Positions 1 through 6,154 of a stretch of 11,681 nucleotides of DNA are shown here, in pieces (within the stretch, counting starts at the first letter, position 1; the number at the start of each line of letters is the position of its first letter). Below the pieces are notes generated by a model. The model had not been told where the DNA came from. It searched no databases and saw only the letters and a program-made list of their open reading frames with translations. Location of the stretch: NCBI GenBank assembly GCA_003511885.1, contig DOIX01000319.1, forward strand, positions 1 through 11,681. The letters run 5' to 3'. Position numbers and translations under genes: made by a program. The DNA comes from Cyanobacteria bacterium UBA11153 (GTDB lineage Bacteria; Cyanobacteriota; Cyanobacteriia; Cyanobacteriales; Coleofasciculaceae).

Positions 1-43
1 CCCCACACCCCACACCCCACACCTTATCAACTATCAACTATCC
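1..43. repeat. 7-bp tandem repeats at the left window edge
   Basis: Three perfect copies of CCCCACA (1-21) run into a second set of heptads, ATCAACT (26-32, 33-39) plus a partial copy. The period is exactly seven. This matches the STRR class of intergenic heptamer repeats known in filamentous cyanobacteria. The array may continue left of the window. A related G-rich sequence on the other strand is present near 11605-11647. No function is evident. Confidence 0.8.
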
Positions 44-79
44 TGTCTCTCACAATCCGACTGTTTCATCAAACTATAG

Positions 80-1261
80 TTACTGTTGCGATAAGCGTTG
101 AATTTCTGCGCCACCTAATAACCGATGTCCCTCTGCCAAATAAGTAGGAATTTTATCAGCATGGGGACTATAACGCAAAGCTTCTCGCAGGTTGAATTGT
201 GGCAAGTTATCAGCTTTAGTGCCTGGAAACCAGTGACCACCATTGCCGAGGAGATTGTAGCGCATTTTGCCATAGTCGATCATATCGTAGGCGATCGCTA
301 AATTCCGCAGCCATAAGATAACTGGTATGTTGATATTTCCTGGTGTTTCCTCGTGACTGGGTAAGCCGACATGCCAGGTTTTCACCCAGTTTTCTCCCAA
401 AAGAGCGATCGCTGTTTCTTCTAATGTTGCTAAAATTGGTGCTAAAATTTCCGAAGCTTGCTTTAATAAGGGTAAAGTTTTTAAATGTTCGTCAAAGTCT
501 GATGGTTTTGATGCTCCTATACTTAAGGTATGGACTTGAGGATGGCTCAAACAAAATAAATCGTTAAATACCATTGGGCTTAAAGGGGCACAAAGTTCAA
601 CCAAACGTTGGGGAGGTTGATATAACATTCCGCCTTTATCTGATGGACTGATAATAAATACTCCCATATCGTGGCGCTTTGCGGCTTCAATTCCCGCCCA
701 ATTCCATTGGTTAATGTAATACCAGTGAAGGTTAACGTAGTCAAATTGATTGCTTTCAATCATCTCGACTATTAATTCTGTTGAGGCATGGGTGGAAAAA
801 CCAATAAACCGTACTTTTCCTTCAGCTTGTAGTTTTTTTGCTACATCTAGACACCCACCAGGGCGGATGGTATCTTGCCATAATTCGGGGGTGTTAATAC
901 CATGTATTCCTAATAAGTCGAGATAATCTAATTTCAGGAAACTGAAAGATGTATCAAAGTTACGGCGAAATTCGTTGGAATCGGAATTGGGTGAAATTTT
1001 TGTCTGGACAATTATTTGTTCTCGAGGTAAGCTGGGCAAAATTTGTCCCAATTGCATTTCGGAAGTACCGTATCCTCTCGCTGTTTCAATATGATTAATT
1101 CCTACTTCCAGAGCTTGATGGACGATTGCTTCGAGATTTTTCTGGCTTTCTTGGGGAATTTCTGATTGGGGAATGTCTTGCCATTTAAACTGATACCTCA
1201 TCCCGCCACAGGAGAATACTGGCATTTGTAATTCTGTTCTGCCAAAGCGTCGGTATTGCAT
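80..1261 (-). CDS. Aldo/keto reductase with C-terminal extension (COG1453-like), lacking Fe-S cysteines
   Basis: Predicted NAD(P)H-dependent oxidoreductase of the aldo/keto reductase TIM-barrel fold, cytosolic; substrate unknown. I place the start at 1261 (MQYRRFGRTELQMPVF, 393 residues). The frame stays open 13 codons upstream, but those codons run into the 7-bp repeats and do not look like protein. Tetrad positions: the usual Asp is Glu59 (in IETARGYG), followed by Tyr64, Lys88 (VQTK) and His120 (GIHG). The barrel spans about 4-270. A further 120 residues follow, with a conserved-looking stretch at 305-347 (TPGNINIPVILWLRNLA ... GNGGHWFPG). From memory, COG1453 relatives carry a C-terminal 4Fe-4S domain in this part. 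Here there is no cysteine after residue 237, so no cluster can form by that motif. The gene ends the minus-strand series, 253 bp after rpiA, with repeats and a hairpin between, so it is probably transcribed separately. The fold is secure; the reaction is not. Confidence 0.9.
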   Translation of the reverse strand: MQYRRFGRTELQMPVFSCGGMRYQFKWQDIPQSEIPQESQKNLEAIVHQALEVGINHIETARGYGTSEMQLGQILPSLPREQIIVQTKISPNSDSNEFRRNFDTSFSFLKLDYLDLLGIHGINTPELWQDTIRPGGCLDVAKKLQAEGKVRFIGFSTHASTELIVEMIESNQFDYVNLHWYYINQWNWAGIEAAKRHDMGVFIISPSDKGGMLYQPPQRLVELCAPLSPMVFNDLFCLSHPQVHTLSIGASKPSDFDEHLKTLPLLKQASEILAPILATLEETAIALLGENWVKTWHVGLPSHEETPGNINIPVILWLRNLAIAYDMIDYGKMRYNLLGNGGHWFPGTKADNLPQFNLREALRYSPHADKIPTYLAEGHRLLGGAEIQRLSQQ

Positions 1262-1279
1262 AATTTTTAATATGGCTCC

Positions 1280-1349
1280 TTGACAATTGACACTTGACAA
1301 TTGACAGTTAACAATTGATAGTTAACAATGGCTAATTGATAATTGTTAA
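1280..1349. repeat. Heptad repeat block next to the aldo/keto reductase start
   Basis: Ten consecutive 7-bp units in register: TTGACAA, TTGACAC, TTGACAA, TTGACAG, TTAACAA, TTGATAG, TTAACAA, TGGCTAA, TTGATAA, TTGTTAA. They begin 19 bp upstream of the chosen start codon of the gene ending at 80, so they form its leader or promoter region. Same family as the blocks at 1473-1514, 5529-5556 and 5578-5633. Confidence 0.85.
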
Positions 1350-1359
1350 TGGTTCATTT

Positions 1360-1485
1360 ACAGTTGATAGTGGTTATAGTGCCTATTGCTGGTGCAGTTA
1401 CAGATTAGAAGATTGATGTTTAATCATGCTAACTTTCGATCAATTATAACTGTAACTAAGCCCTACTACTATAACTATCAATTGT
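1360..1485. other. Long imperfect palindrome (about 126 bp) between rpiA and the aldo/keto reductase gene
   Basis: Nested inverted segments share one centre: 1360-1370 pairs with 1475-1485 (ACAGTTGATAG against CTATCAATTGT, one G-T pair), 1374-1380 with 1468-1474 (TTATAGT/ACTATAA), 1396-1403 with 1450-1457 (AGTTACAG/CTGTAACT) and 1412-1417 with 1439-1444 (ATTGAT/ATCAAT). Unpaired bulges of 3 to 15 nt separate the stems. The outer arm overlaps the heptad block at 1473-1514. It could be a MITE-like palindromic repeat or a transcript hairpin; the sequence does not say which. A run of U after the stem, expected for an intrinsic terminator, is absent. Confidence 0.45.
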
Positions 1486-1514
1486 CCGCTGTCAATTGTC
1501 AATTGTCAATTGTC
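1473..1514. repeat. Heptad repeat block abutting the rpiA stop codon
   Basis: Six 7-bp units in register: AACTATC, AATTGTC, CGCTGTC, AATTGTC, AATTGTC, AATTGTC. The last base touches the rpiA stop codon (TAG on the minus strand, 1515-1517), so the array starts exactly at the end of the reading frame. Part of it (1478-1505) is the exact reverse complement of 5529-5556. Confidence 0.85.
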
Positions 1515-2225
1515 CTACATTTCATATACTCTCGGTTTACCGTCTTTAACTTCGCCAACTAAAACCACATCTGTCACGCCGACAAATAAACCATTTTCCA
1601 AGACACCGGGAATATTATTGAGGGTTTTTTCTAATTCAGCGGGGTTATCAATTGAGTCAAAAGTGACATCAACTACCATATTACCTTGATCGGTAATGAC
1701 CGGACCTGCTTTCTTAATCCCCATCCGAAGTTCCGGCTTTCCGCCCAATTTTGCGATCGCGCGCATCACGGGCGCAATTGCCATAGGAATTACTTCCACG
1801 GGTAACTTAAATGTGGAGCCTAAACGCTCTACTAATTTACCACTATCGACGACAACAATAAATTTATCGGCAAGAGCATCAACTACTTTCTCGCGGGTGT
1901 GGGCTGCACCGCCGCCTTTAATCAAATTCTTGTTAGGATCGACTTCATCAGCACCATCGATTGCTATATCAATCCGATCTACTGCATCTAAAGTAGTGAG
2001 AGGAATACCGTACTCTTTGGCTAAAACTTCGGCTTGAAAAGAGGTAGGAATCCCGACAATATCTTTAATTTCACCAGATTTTAGGCGATCGCCTAAATAC
2101 TGAATGGCGTAAGCTGTGGTTGAACCAGTACCCAACCCCACAATCATACCCGATTCTACTAGGGCGGCTGCGGCTTTACCCACTTCTTGTTTCATTAATT
2201 TAACTGGATCGATTTCTGCACTCAC
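1515..2225 (-). CDS. rpiA: Ribose-5-phosphate isomerase A
   Basis: Interconverts ribose 5-phosphate and ribulose 5-phosphate in the cytosol. In a cyanobacterium this serves both the oxidative pentose-phosphate pathway and regeneration of ribulose 1,5-bisphosphate in the Calvin cycle. The 236 residues have the usual RpiA length. Family signatures are complete: phosphate-binding GLGTGST at 30-36, DGADEVD at 90-96 and [11 protein letters not shown] at 103-113. By alignment with E. coli RpiA the catalytic residues are Asp90, Asp93, Lys103 and Glu112. The start codon is GTG (2223-2225), chosen because AGGA lies 8 nt upstream (2234-2237) and [16 protein letters not shown] reads as a normal RpiA N-terminus. 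A hairpin (2251-2274) lies just upstream of that ribosome site. The stop codon directly abuts a heptad repeat block. The coding sequence contains an 18-bp HIP1-centred palindrome. Identity is secure. Confidence 0.97.
   Translation of the reverse strand: MSAEIDPVKLMKQEVGKAAAALVESGMIVGLGTGSTTAYAIQYLGDRLKSGEIKDIVGIPTSFQAEVLAKEYGIPLTTLDAVDRIDIAIDGADEVDPNKNLIKGGGAAHTREKVVDALADKFIVVVDSGKLVERLGSTFKLPVEVIPMAIAPVMRAIAKLGGKPELRMGIKKAGPVITDQGNMVVDVTFDSIDNPAELEKTLNNIPGVLENGLFVGVTDVVLVGEVKDGKPRVYEM
2080..2097. repeat. 18-bp perfect palindrome centred on HIP1
   Basis: The HIP1 octamer GCGATCGC (2085-2092) is extended on both sides to the perfect palindrome TTTAGGCGATCGCCTAAA, inside rpiA. HIP1 is a highly over-represented cyanobacterial octamer; its role is unsettled, with links to DNA methylation and repair proposed. 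The other eight copies here are less extended. Confidence 0.8.
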
Positions 2226-2250
2226 TATGAAAATCCTTTTTAATTATTAA

Positions 2251-2274
2251 TGACTACTCCCCAGATAGTAGTCA
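2251..2274 (-). terminator. Hairpin between the RRM gene and rpiA (possible terminator or leader structure)
   Basis: An 8-bp perfect stem, TGACTACT/AGTAGTCA, encloses an 8-nt loop. It lies 93 bp past the RRM gene stop and 14 bp before the rpiA ribosome-binding site. On the minus strand the stem is followed by AT-rich sequence (TTAATAATTAAAAA) but not by a clean U run, so it is at best a weak intrinsic terminator. It may equally be a 5' leader hairpin of rpiA. Confidence 0.35.
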
Positions 2275-2366
2275 GGAGTCAATAGTTAAAAACAGCTAAG
2301 TTCAAAAACCAATTGTTCAAAAACTCCCCATTTAGAAACTAATGACAACTGACTATAGGGAAAAAT

Positions 2367-2858
2367 TTATGGATTACTCGCTTGGGCGGATAAACGCTCT
2401 TTGAGAATTGCCAATTCATTTGCCCAGCGAGGATCTGGTTGGACTGCACCAGTATCAGGTACATTGGCTTTATGACCAGAATCACCGCGTTGTTTGGGCT
2501 TTTTATTTCCACCACTTCGACGTGGAGTCGGGCTTGGGTTGCTAGTATTGCTGCTACCACCAGCATTACTAGCAGTTTCGGGACGAGATTCCTCATCCTC
2601 GTTTTTGGATTTAGGCTGTGCCTTTTCAATTTTCAGGGCAGCATCTTTGAATATATGTCCATTGAACTTTTCAATGATTTCATCAGCTAGTTCATCGCTG
2701 GGGACAGTCACAAAACCAAAACCCCGACACTTGCCAGTTTTCCTGTCTTTAATCACTTTGGTAGAAATCGATTTACTTGCATCAGCAAAAATAGCGTGCA
2801 ATTCATCGCGGTTAACTTGATCTTTGGGTAAATTACCTACATAAAGACGAACAGACAT
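2367..2858 (-). CDS. Cyanobacterial RRM RNA-binding protein with charged C-terminal tail
   Basis: Predicted cytosolic single-stranded RNA-binding protein of 163 residues. One RNA recognition motif spans about 3-80, with RNP2 LYVGNL at 5-10 and RNP1 CRGFGFVTV at 44-52. The aromatic residues that stack on RNA are present (Tyr6, Phe47, Phe49). Residues 81-140 are a low-complexity Ser/Asn/Lys/Arg/Pro linker, followed by a compact, conserved-looking C-terminal segment (PDPRWANELAILKERLSAQ, 141-159). It lacks the Gly-rich tail of the cold-shock RbpA type and is longer than the shortest, roughly 80 to 110-residue cyanobacterial Rbp proteins. In Synechocystis, RRM proteins of the Rbp2/Rbp3 kind are reported to help place photosystem mRNAs at the thylakoid; whether this protein is their orthologue I cannot tell. 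The ATG at 2858 is supported by a strong GGAGGT site. Confidence 0.93.
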   Translation of the reverse strand: MSVRLYVGNLPKDQVNRDELHAIFADASKSISTKVIKDRKTGKCRGFGFVTVPSDELADEIIEKFNGHIFKDAALKIEKAQPKSKNEDEESRPETASNAGGSSNTSNPSPTPRRSGGNKKPKQRGDSGHKANVPDTGAVQPDPRWANELAILKERLSAQASNP

Positions 2859-2866
2859 TGAGATAT

Positions 2867-2872
2867 ACCTCC
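2867..2872 (-). promoter_or_regulatory. Strong Shine-Dalgarno site of the RRM gene
   Basis: GGAGGT on the minus strand, 8 nt before the ATG at 2858. It is the strongest ribosome site in the window, in contrast to the caspase gene, which has none, and it suggests high translation of the RNA-binding protein. Confidence 0.75.
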
Positions 2873-3234
2873 AGACAGAGACTTGTAAACAAACTTGTTT
2901 GCACCAGCAATCGTGGTGGCCAAGGATAGATAGGATTGAACGACGATTTTCATGTGCCAGACAATCCTCTCAAAATCCTTACCAACCTCAACATTCCAGA
3001 CTGATGTACTAAAATAAAAAAGCTCCAAACCTTCATCAAAAATAAGCACGACCCCCCTCTCAAGTTATGGGTCGCAGTTCCAACCATTAAAGCGAATGCT
3101 TCTCTGCTTCTTTTGATTATTACAGAATATTGACACGATTCATAACGCAAAACAAATTTGGGCAGGCAATTAATTGTAACAGAAAGAACGACGCTCAATT
3201 CCATTAAAAGAGAGAACTTGTACAGGAGGGCAGA
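2873..3234 (-). other. Long non-coding leader/promoter region of the RRM gene
   Basis: About 360 bp between the caspase gene and the RRM gene. I see no convincing protein: overlapping minus-strand frames (2837-3049, 2950-3204) have no recognisable motif or ribosome site. Cold-regulated rbp genes of cyanobacteria are known to have long untranslated leaders, so part of this stretch is plausibly transcribed leader. I could not place a -10/-35 pair with correct spacing. A short inverted repeat, AAACAA/TTGTTT, lies at about 2887-2900. Confidence 0.4.
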
Positions 3235-3258
3235 CTCAGCCTAGCCTCTAGCCCTGAG
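3235..3258 (-). terminator. Imperfect hairpin just after the caspase gene
   Basis: CTCAG and CTAG pair with CTAG and CTGAG (3235-3258), with a small internal mismatch and a 3-nt loop, starting about 10 bp past the caspase stop codon. The position suits a terminator or 3'-end stem. There is no U run on the minus strand (TCTGCCCTCC follows), so termination is only a guess. Confidence 0.3.
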
Positions 3259-3268
3259 CCAATAGCCC

Positions 3269-5521
3269 CTAAATCGCCTCAAAAGTAATTGACAAAGCTG
3301 CCAACTGACTGGTATCTACTTGGCGAGTAGGAGGTCGATTCCTGGCTGCGGTATTGCGGCTAGCCCCACTCCTTACAGTACCACGACTATTGGGACTATT
3401 ACTAGTGGTAGCAGCATTGATATCATCAAGTAAACCATCAATGACGACAGCAGGATCATTAAAATCCCCTGACAAGTTAACGACTCCTCTACTGACTCCT
3501 CGTTGTTTGGCTACGGCTTGGATAGCCTGAAGTGCGGTGCGTAAGGGTTTCCGACTGGCAAGAATCAGGATTTCCACCACGCCTTTTGGCTCTTGGACAA
3601 CCAATTTAAACTTATCCTCTTCAGGATCGGGAATTTTGAGAGTTTGATTTGCCTCAACTAATGTTACCTCAACTGCTGCCGTCCATTGATTGGGAAAGAG
3701 GACGGAAATTTCGCCAGTCGGATCGATCGCGAGTACGCTGAGATAGATGGGACTATTTTCTTGGTTGGTAACTTGTAGCTGTACGGATGTCCCCACTGGC
3801 AGTTTTTGTGCGATCGCGGAAACTGATGATGGTCGCTCGTTACTAGTTCCTGAATTTAGACTACCGCGAATTGTCAGGGTACTGGCAATAACTGAGGCAC
3901 TCCCCTCTGGAGACATTGATGCGACTAGATTGAGGCGGGAGGAATTGGGATTGAGGATAGTTTTGACGATGTGGGCTGCGAGGAGAGATTTAAGTTTGGA
4001 ATTGAGGCGTTTGATGGCATCTGTGACAGTTTCTCCTTTTTTGCCGAAGGAATTGGGAATTACCTCTAATCCGGGAGAAAATAAGCCTAAACTTCCTATC
4101 TCTGGTAGATTTATCCCTGTTTGTAAGGCTAAGGCTTGGCGATAGGCATCTGTGATGCGACCGAAAATATATTGTACTTCTTGTTTTTGTAAGGGTAAAG
4201 GTTCGATCCGCGACATAGCTGCTAAAGCTTCTTTCGCCAAATTTATTTCGTTACTCAAGGAATAATCGAGTCCAATTTTTAAGGTTAAGTCGCTAGGAAT
4301 ACTTCTGGTGCTTTCTTGTAAAAATGCTCCTGGTTTTGCTGTATCTAATAGTGTTGCTTGTCCTACCAAACCTCGACGCGATTCTAACTTAACTCGCCCT
4401 TGTTGGATACCTCTACTATCAACTACAGAAAGAATTGCGCCGGATTGAAAAGCTAATAAACTCCGAGGAGCTAAACCGCCCAGCCACAATTCAGCTCGAT
4501 TACCTTCAATTTTAGTAATTACGGCTTCGGCGGGTGGAGTTTGTTCTTTGATAAAATAAACAGGGTTGCTACCATAATTACTACCCGGTTTTAATTCCAT
4601 CAGGGGTTCCTGACTGGTGAAAGAATATCTGGTGGTATTGCTCGCAATCGTGGGGATGGCACGGCTAAAGGATTCGTTAGCGGTTTGTTGCCATAAATAT
4701 TGGGTCATTAAATAAGTAAAAGCACCCGCATAAAAGTCATTAAATGACGCATCAGCAGCCAGTTGATCTCGTTTGGTAGAAGCAATGACTACGCCTTTCG
4801 CAACTCCAGCTATCCGCCGTCGCTTAAATTCAGCGGGGGAAAGATTTAACTTGCTTAACCATTGTTGTTGGTAATTTCTTTCTATTTCTAAAGGTTCGAG
4901 TTGAGTGCCACCACTACGGGATCTAACTCGAAAATTTCCTCTCGTGCCACCACCCGAGTGACAGCTATCTAAAACAACGGTAACATTTTCCGTTTGGAGA
5001 GCTGACATGAGCAAAAATAAGGTATGTCCCATAATATCTGCAACTGCACCTTTTTGGCTAGGAAATCCTGCTGGTAAAATTCCATCAATAGGGACAAAAG
5101 TGCTATTGAGACAATCAGGAAAATCACAATCGGGATCTTTAACTTGAGAACCATGTCCAGAAAAATGATAAACTACCACATCTCCAGGTTTTGCTTGTTT
5201 AATTAAATGTTCCTCGAAGGCATCCAGCATACCCTGACGAGTGGCTTGTTTATCGGTGAGAATGACAATATCTTTGGGATTGAATCCAAATCGGTGAATT
5301 AGTAATTGTTCCTGTAACTTAACATCAGTCACGCAGCCTTGTAAAGGGCCATTTTGGTAAGCGTTAATTCCTACTAATAAAGCTAGTTTGCGAGGAGTAG
5401 TTTGGGCAAGGATGCGGGCATATTTTTTGCCCATTATTTCTATATCTAATTGGCTTAACCCTAATGTTGCCAAGGTTGAGCCAGCAAATTGCAAAAAGTG
5501 ACGGCGGTTAATTTGAGGCAT
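3269..5521 (-). CDS. Caspase-family (orthocaspase/metacaspase-type) protease with DUF4384-like C-terminal part
   Basis: Predicted cysteine protease of the caspase fold (peptidase C14 superfamily), 750 residues. The N-terminus NRRHFLQFAG (5-14) plus a short hydrophobic run resembles a twin-arginine (Tat) export signal, which would place the enzyme outside the cytoplasm. The p20-like domain starts near residue 44 (RKLALLVGINAY). The catalytic pair is intact: His123 in YHFSGHG (118-124) and Cys187 in DSCHSG (185-190). A p10-like segment follows (ASTKRDQLAAD ... GAFTYLMTQYL, 247-276). Residues 320-400 look like a beta-rich linker domain. About 570-660 (VGTSVQLQVTN ... ISVLFPNQW) resembles DUF4384, often fused to bacterial caspase-like proteins. 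The tail (701-735) is Ser/Asn/Arg-rich and probably disordered. Caspase homologues of this kind cleave after Arg or Lys and are linked to stress responses and cell death in cyanobacteria; the substrate here is unknown. The ATG at 5521 has no Shine-Dalgarno site, and heptad repeats begin 7 bp upstream. Confidence 0.93.
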   Translation of the reverse strand: MPQINRRHFLQFAGSTLATLGLSQLDIEIMGKKYARILAQTTPRKLALLVGINAYQNGPLQGCVTDVKLQEQLLIHRFGFNPKDIVILTDKQATRQGMLDAFEEHLIKQAKPGDVVVYHFSGHGSQVKDPDCDFPDCLNSTFVPIDGILPAGFPSQKGAVADIMGHTLFLLMSALQTENVTVVLDSCHSGGGTRGNFRVRSRSGGTQLEPLEIERNYQQQWLSKLNLSPAEFKRRRIAGVAKGVVIASTKRDQLAADASFNDFYAGAFTYLMTQYLWQQTANESFSRAIPTIASNTTRYSFTSQEPLMELKPGSNYGSNPVYFIKEQTPPAEAVITKIEGNRAELWLGGLAPRSLLAFQSGAILSVVDSRGIQQGRVKLESRRGLVGQATLLDTAKPGAFLQESTRSIPSDLTLKIGLDYSLSNEINLAKEALAAMSRIEPLPLQKQEVQYIFGRITDAYRQALALQTGINLPEIGSLGLFSPGLEVIPNSFGKKGETVTDAIKRLNSKLKSLLAAHIVKTILNPNSSRLNLVASMSPEGSASVIASTLTIRGSLNSGTSNERPSSVSAIAQKLPVGTSVQLQVTNQENSPIYLSVLAIDPTGEISVLFPNQWTAAVEVTLVEANQTLKIPDPEEDKFKLVVQEPKGVVEILILASRKPLRTALQAIQAVAKQRGVSRGVVNLSGDFNDPAVVIDGLLDDINAATTSNSPNSRGTVRSGASRNTAARNRPPTRQVDTSQLAALSITFEAI

Positions 5522-5528
5522 GATTGGG

Positions 5529-5556
5529 CAATTGACAATTGACAGCGGACAATTGA
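5529..5556. repeat. Heptad repeat block in the caspase gene leader
   Basis: Four 7-bp units in register: CAATTGA, CAATTGA, CAGCGGA, CAATTGA. They end 7 bp from the caspase start codon and so take the place where a ribosome-binding site would lie. All 28 bp are the exact reverse complement of 1478-1505. Confidence 0.85.
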
Positions 5557-5577
5557 CTGTGAGATATCGCTCTAGTT

Positions 5578-5633
5578 AATTGATAATTGATAATTGATAA
5601 TTGATACTTGATACTTGATACTTGATAATTGAT
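5578..5633. repeat. Eight-unit heptad array upstream of the caspase gene
   Basis: Eight consecutive perfect units: AATTGAT four times, ACTTGAT three times, AATTGAT once, then a partial copy. The block of three variant units between standard units suggests expansion by slippage or unequal exchange. The following 5640-5756 is AT-rich intergenic DNA in which I see no gene; TAGGACTTGCT at 5699-5709 resembles the possible element end at 11581. Confidence 0.9.
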
Positions 5634-5756
5634 AATTATAGCAGTGATTGAAGAGTGTATTTACAGATTTTTCTGCTGGATGATTGATTATTCAATACTT
5701 AGGACTTGCTAGTTGTCACCACCCCAGCGCGCATTGCTATAGATATTCTGCTCCTG

Positions 5757-5784
5757 TCAACTATCAACTATCCACTATCCACTT
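5757..5784. repeat. Heptad repeats directly after tRNA-Ser
   Basis: Four 7-bp units: TCAACTA, TCAACTA, TCCACTA, TCCACTT. They begin 4 bp past the 3' end of the tRNA. The same unit family occurs at 26-42. Confidence 0.75.
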
Positions 5785-5788
5785 TTAA

Positions 5789-5873
5789 CGGAGAGGGGGG
5801 GATTCGAACCCCCGATGGCTTGCACCATAACAGATTTCGAGTCTGCCGCATTCAACCACTCTGCCACCTCTCC
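5789..5873 (-). tRNA. tRNA-Ser, anticodon CGA
   Basis: An 85-nt minus-strand tRNA with a complete cloverleaf. The acceptor stem is GGAGAGG/CCTCTCC with discriminator G, as usual for serine tRNAs. The anticodon stem is GCAGA/TCTGT (one G-T pair) around the loop CTCGAAA, giving anticodon CGA (reads UCG). There is a class II long variable arm and a T arm with GGTTCGAATCC. The 3' CCA is not encoded, since the DNA continues TTAAAAG, so CCA must be added after transcription. A good promoter lies immediately upstream. No intron is present. Confidence 0.96.
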
Positions 5874-5881
5874 AAACCTTC

Positions 5882-5909
5882 AGTATATCCAACTTACACC
5901 TTCAGTCAA
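5882..5909 (-). promoter_or_regulatory. Sigma-70-type promoter of tRNA-Ser
   Basis: On the minus strand a -35 box TTGACT (5904-5909) and a -10 box TATACT (5882-5887) are 16 bp apart. Only 8 bp separate the -10 box from the first base of the tRNA, so the transcript should start at, or within a few bases of, the mature 5' end. This is the clearest promoter in the window. Confidence 0.72.
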
Positions 5910-6023
5910 TTATCTCAAGCCGCTTTTGTCTTGGCTGGAGTTTCCGACTGGGTTGAGCCGATCCAGGGATCAGCAATAAACCTTTTCCATATTAGCACTT
6001 GAGTCTATCCCTGTGAATAGGTG

Positions 6024-6062
6024 GCAAGATCTTGCGATCGCCGATTGCAAGAGCGAAGCTCT
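6024..6062. repeat. Three overlapping palindromes with HIP1 upstream of ridA
   Basis: GCAAGATCTTGC is a perfect 12-bp palindrome (6024-6035). Its right half also starts a second stem, CTTGCGAT/ATTGCAAG (6031-6051, 8 bp with one G-T pair), that contains the HIP1 octamer 6034-6041. Next to it, AGAGC/GCTCT around GAA (6050-6062) forms a third stem. The first two stems share the CTTGC arm and exclude each other. The rest of 5874-6154, between the divergent tRNA and ridA genes, shows no gene. Confidence 0.6.
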
Positions 6063-6154
6063 CTCTTGGGAAATATCCTAATTGCCCTGGCGGTTGCTGT
6101 ACTATTCTTTTGGGGAAAAGTCTGTTAGATTAACTCTTTTGCCAGGAAAAACCC

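Noticed and set aside
343..567. Plus-strand open frame inside the aldo/keto reductase gene
   Set aside because: Antisense shadow of a well-supported coding sequence.
1262..1300. Upstream extension of the aldo/keto reductase by 13 codons
   Set aside because: The added residues are encoded partly by heptad repeat DNA, and the family N-terminus begins at MQYRRFGRTEL.
1280..1514. Possible CRISPR array from repeated short units
   Set aside because: Units are contiguous 7-bp repeats with no spacers, far shorter than CRISPR repeats, and no cas gene is present.
2339..2629. Minus-strand 96-codon frame overlapping the RRM gene end
   Set aside because: It lies mostly in another frame of a gene with clear RRM motifs and has no features of its own.
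2950..3204. Minus-strand open frames (also 2837-3049) as a small gene before the RRM gene
   Set aside because: No ribosome site, motif or protein-like composition; they overlap each other in different frames in an AT-rich gap.
80..5521. Caspase, RRM, rpiA and aldo/keto reductase genes as one functional operon or defence island
   Set aside because: Gaps of 141 to 410 bp with repeats and hairpins, individual ribosome sites and unrelated functions argue for chance neighbours.
5706..6002. Plus-strand open frame of 98 codons containing GEGGIRTPDG
   Set aside because: It is the antisense reading of tRNA-Ser; the GGIRTPD peptide is a well-known false translation of tRNA genes.
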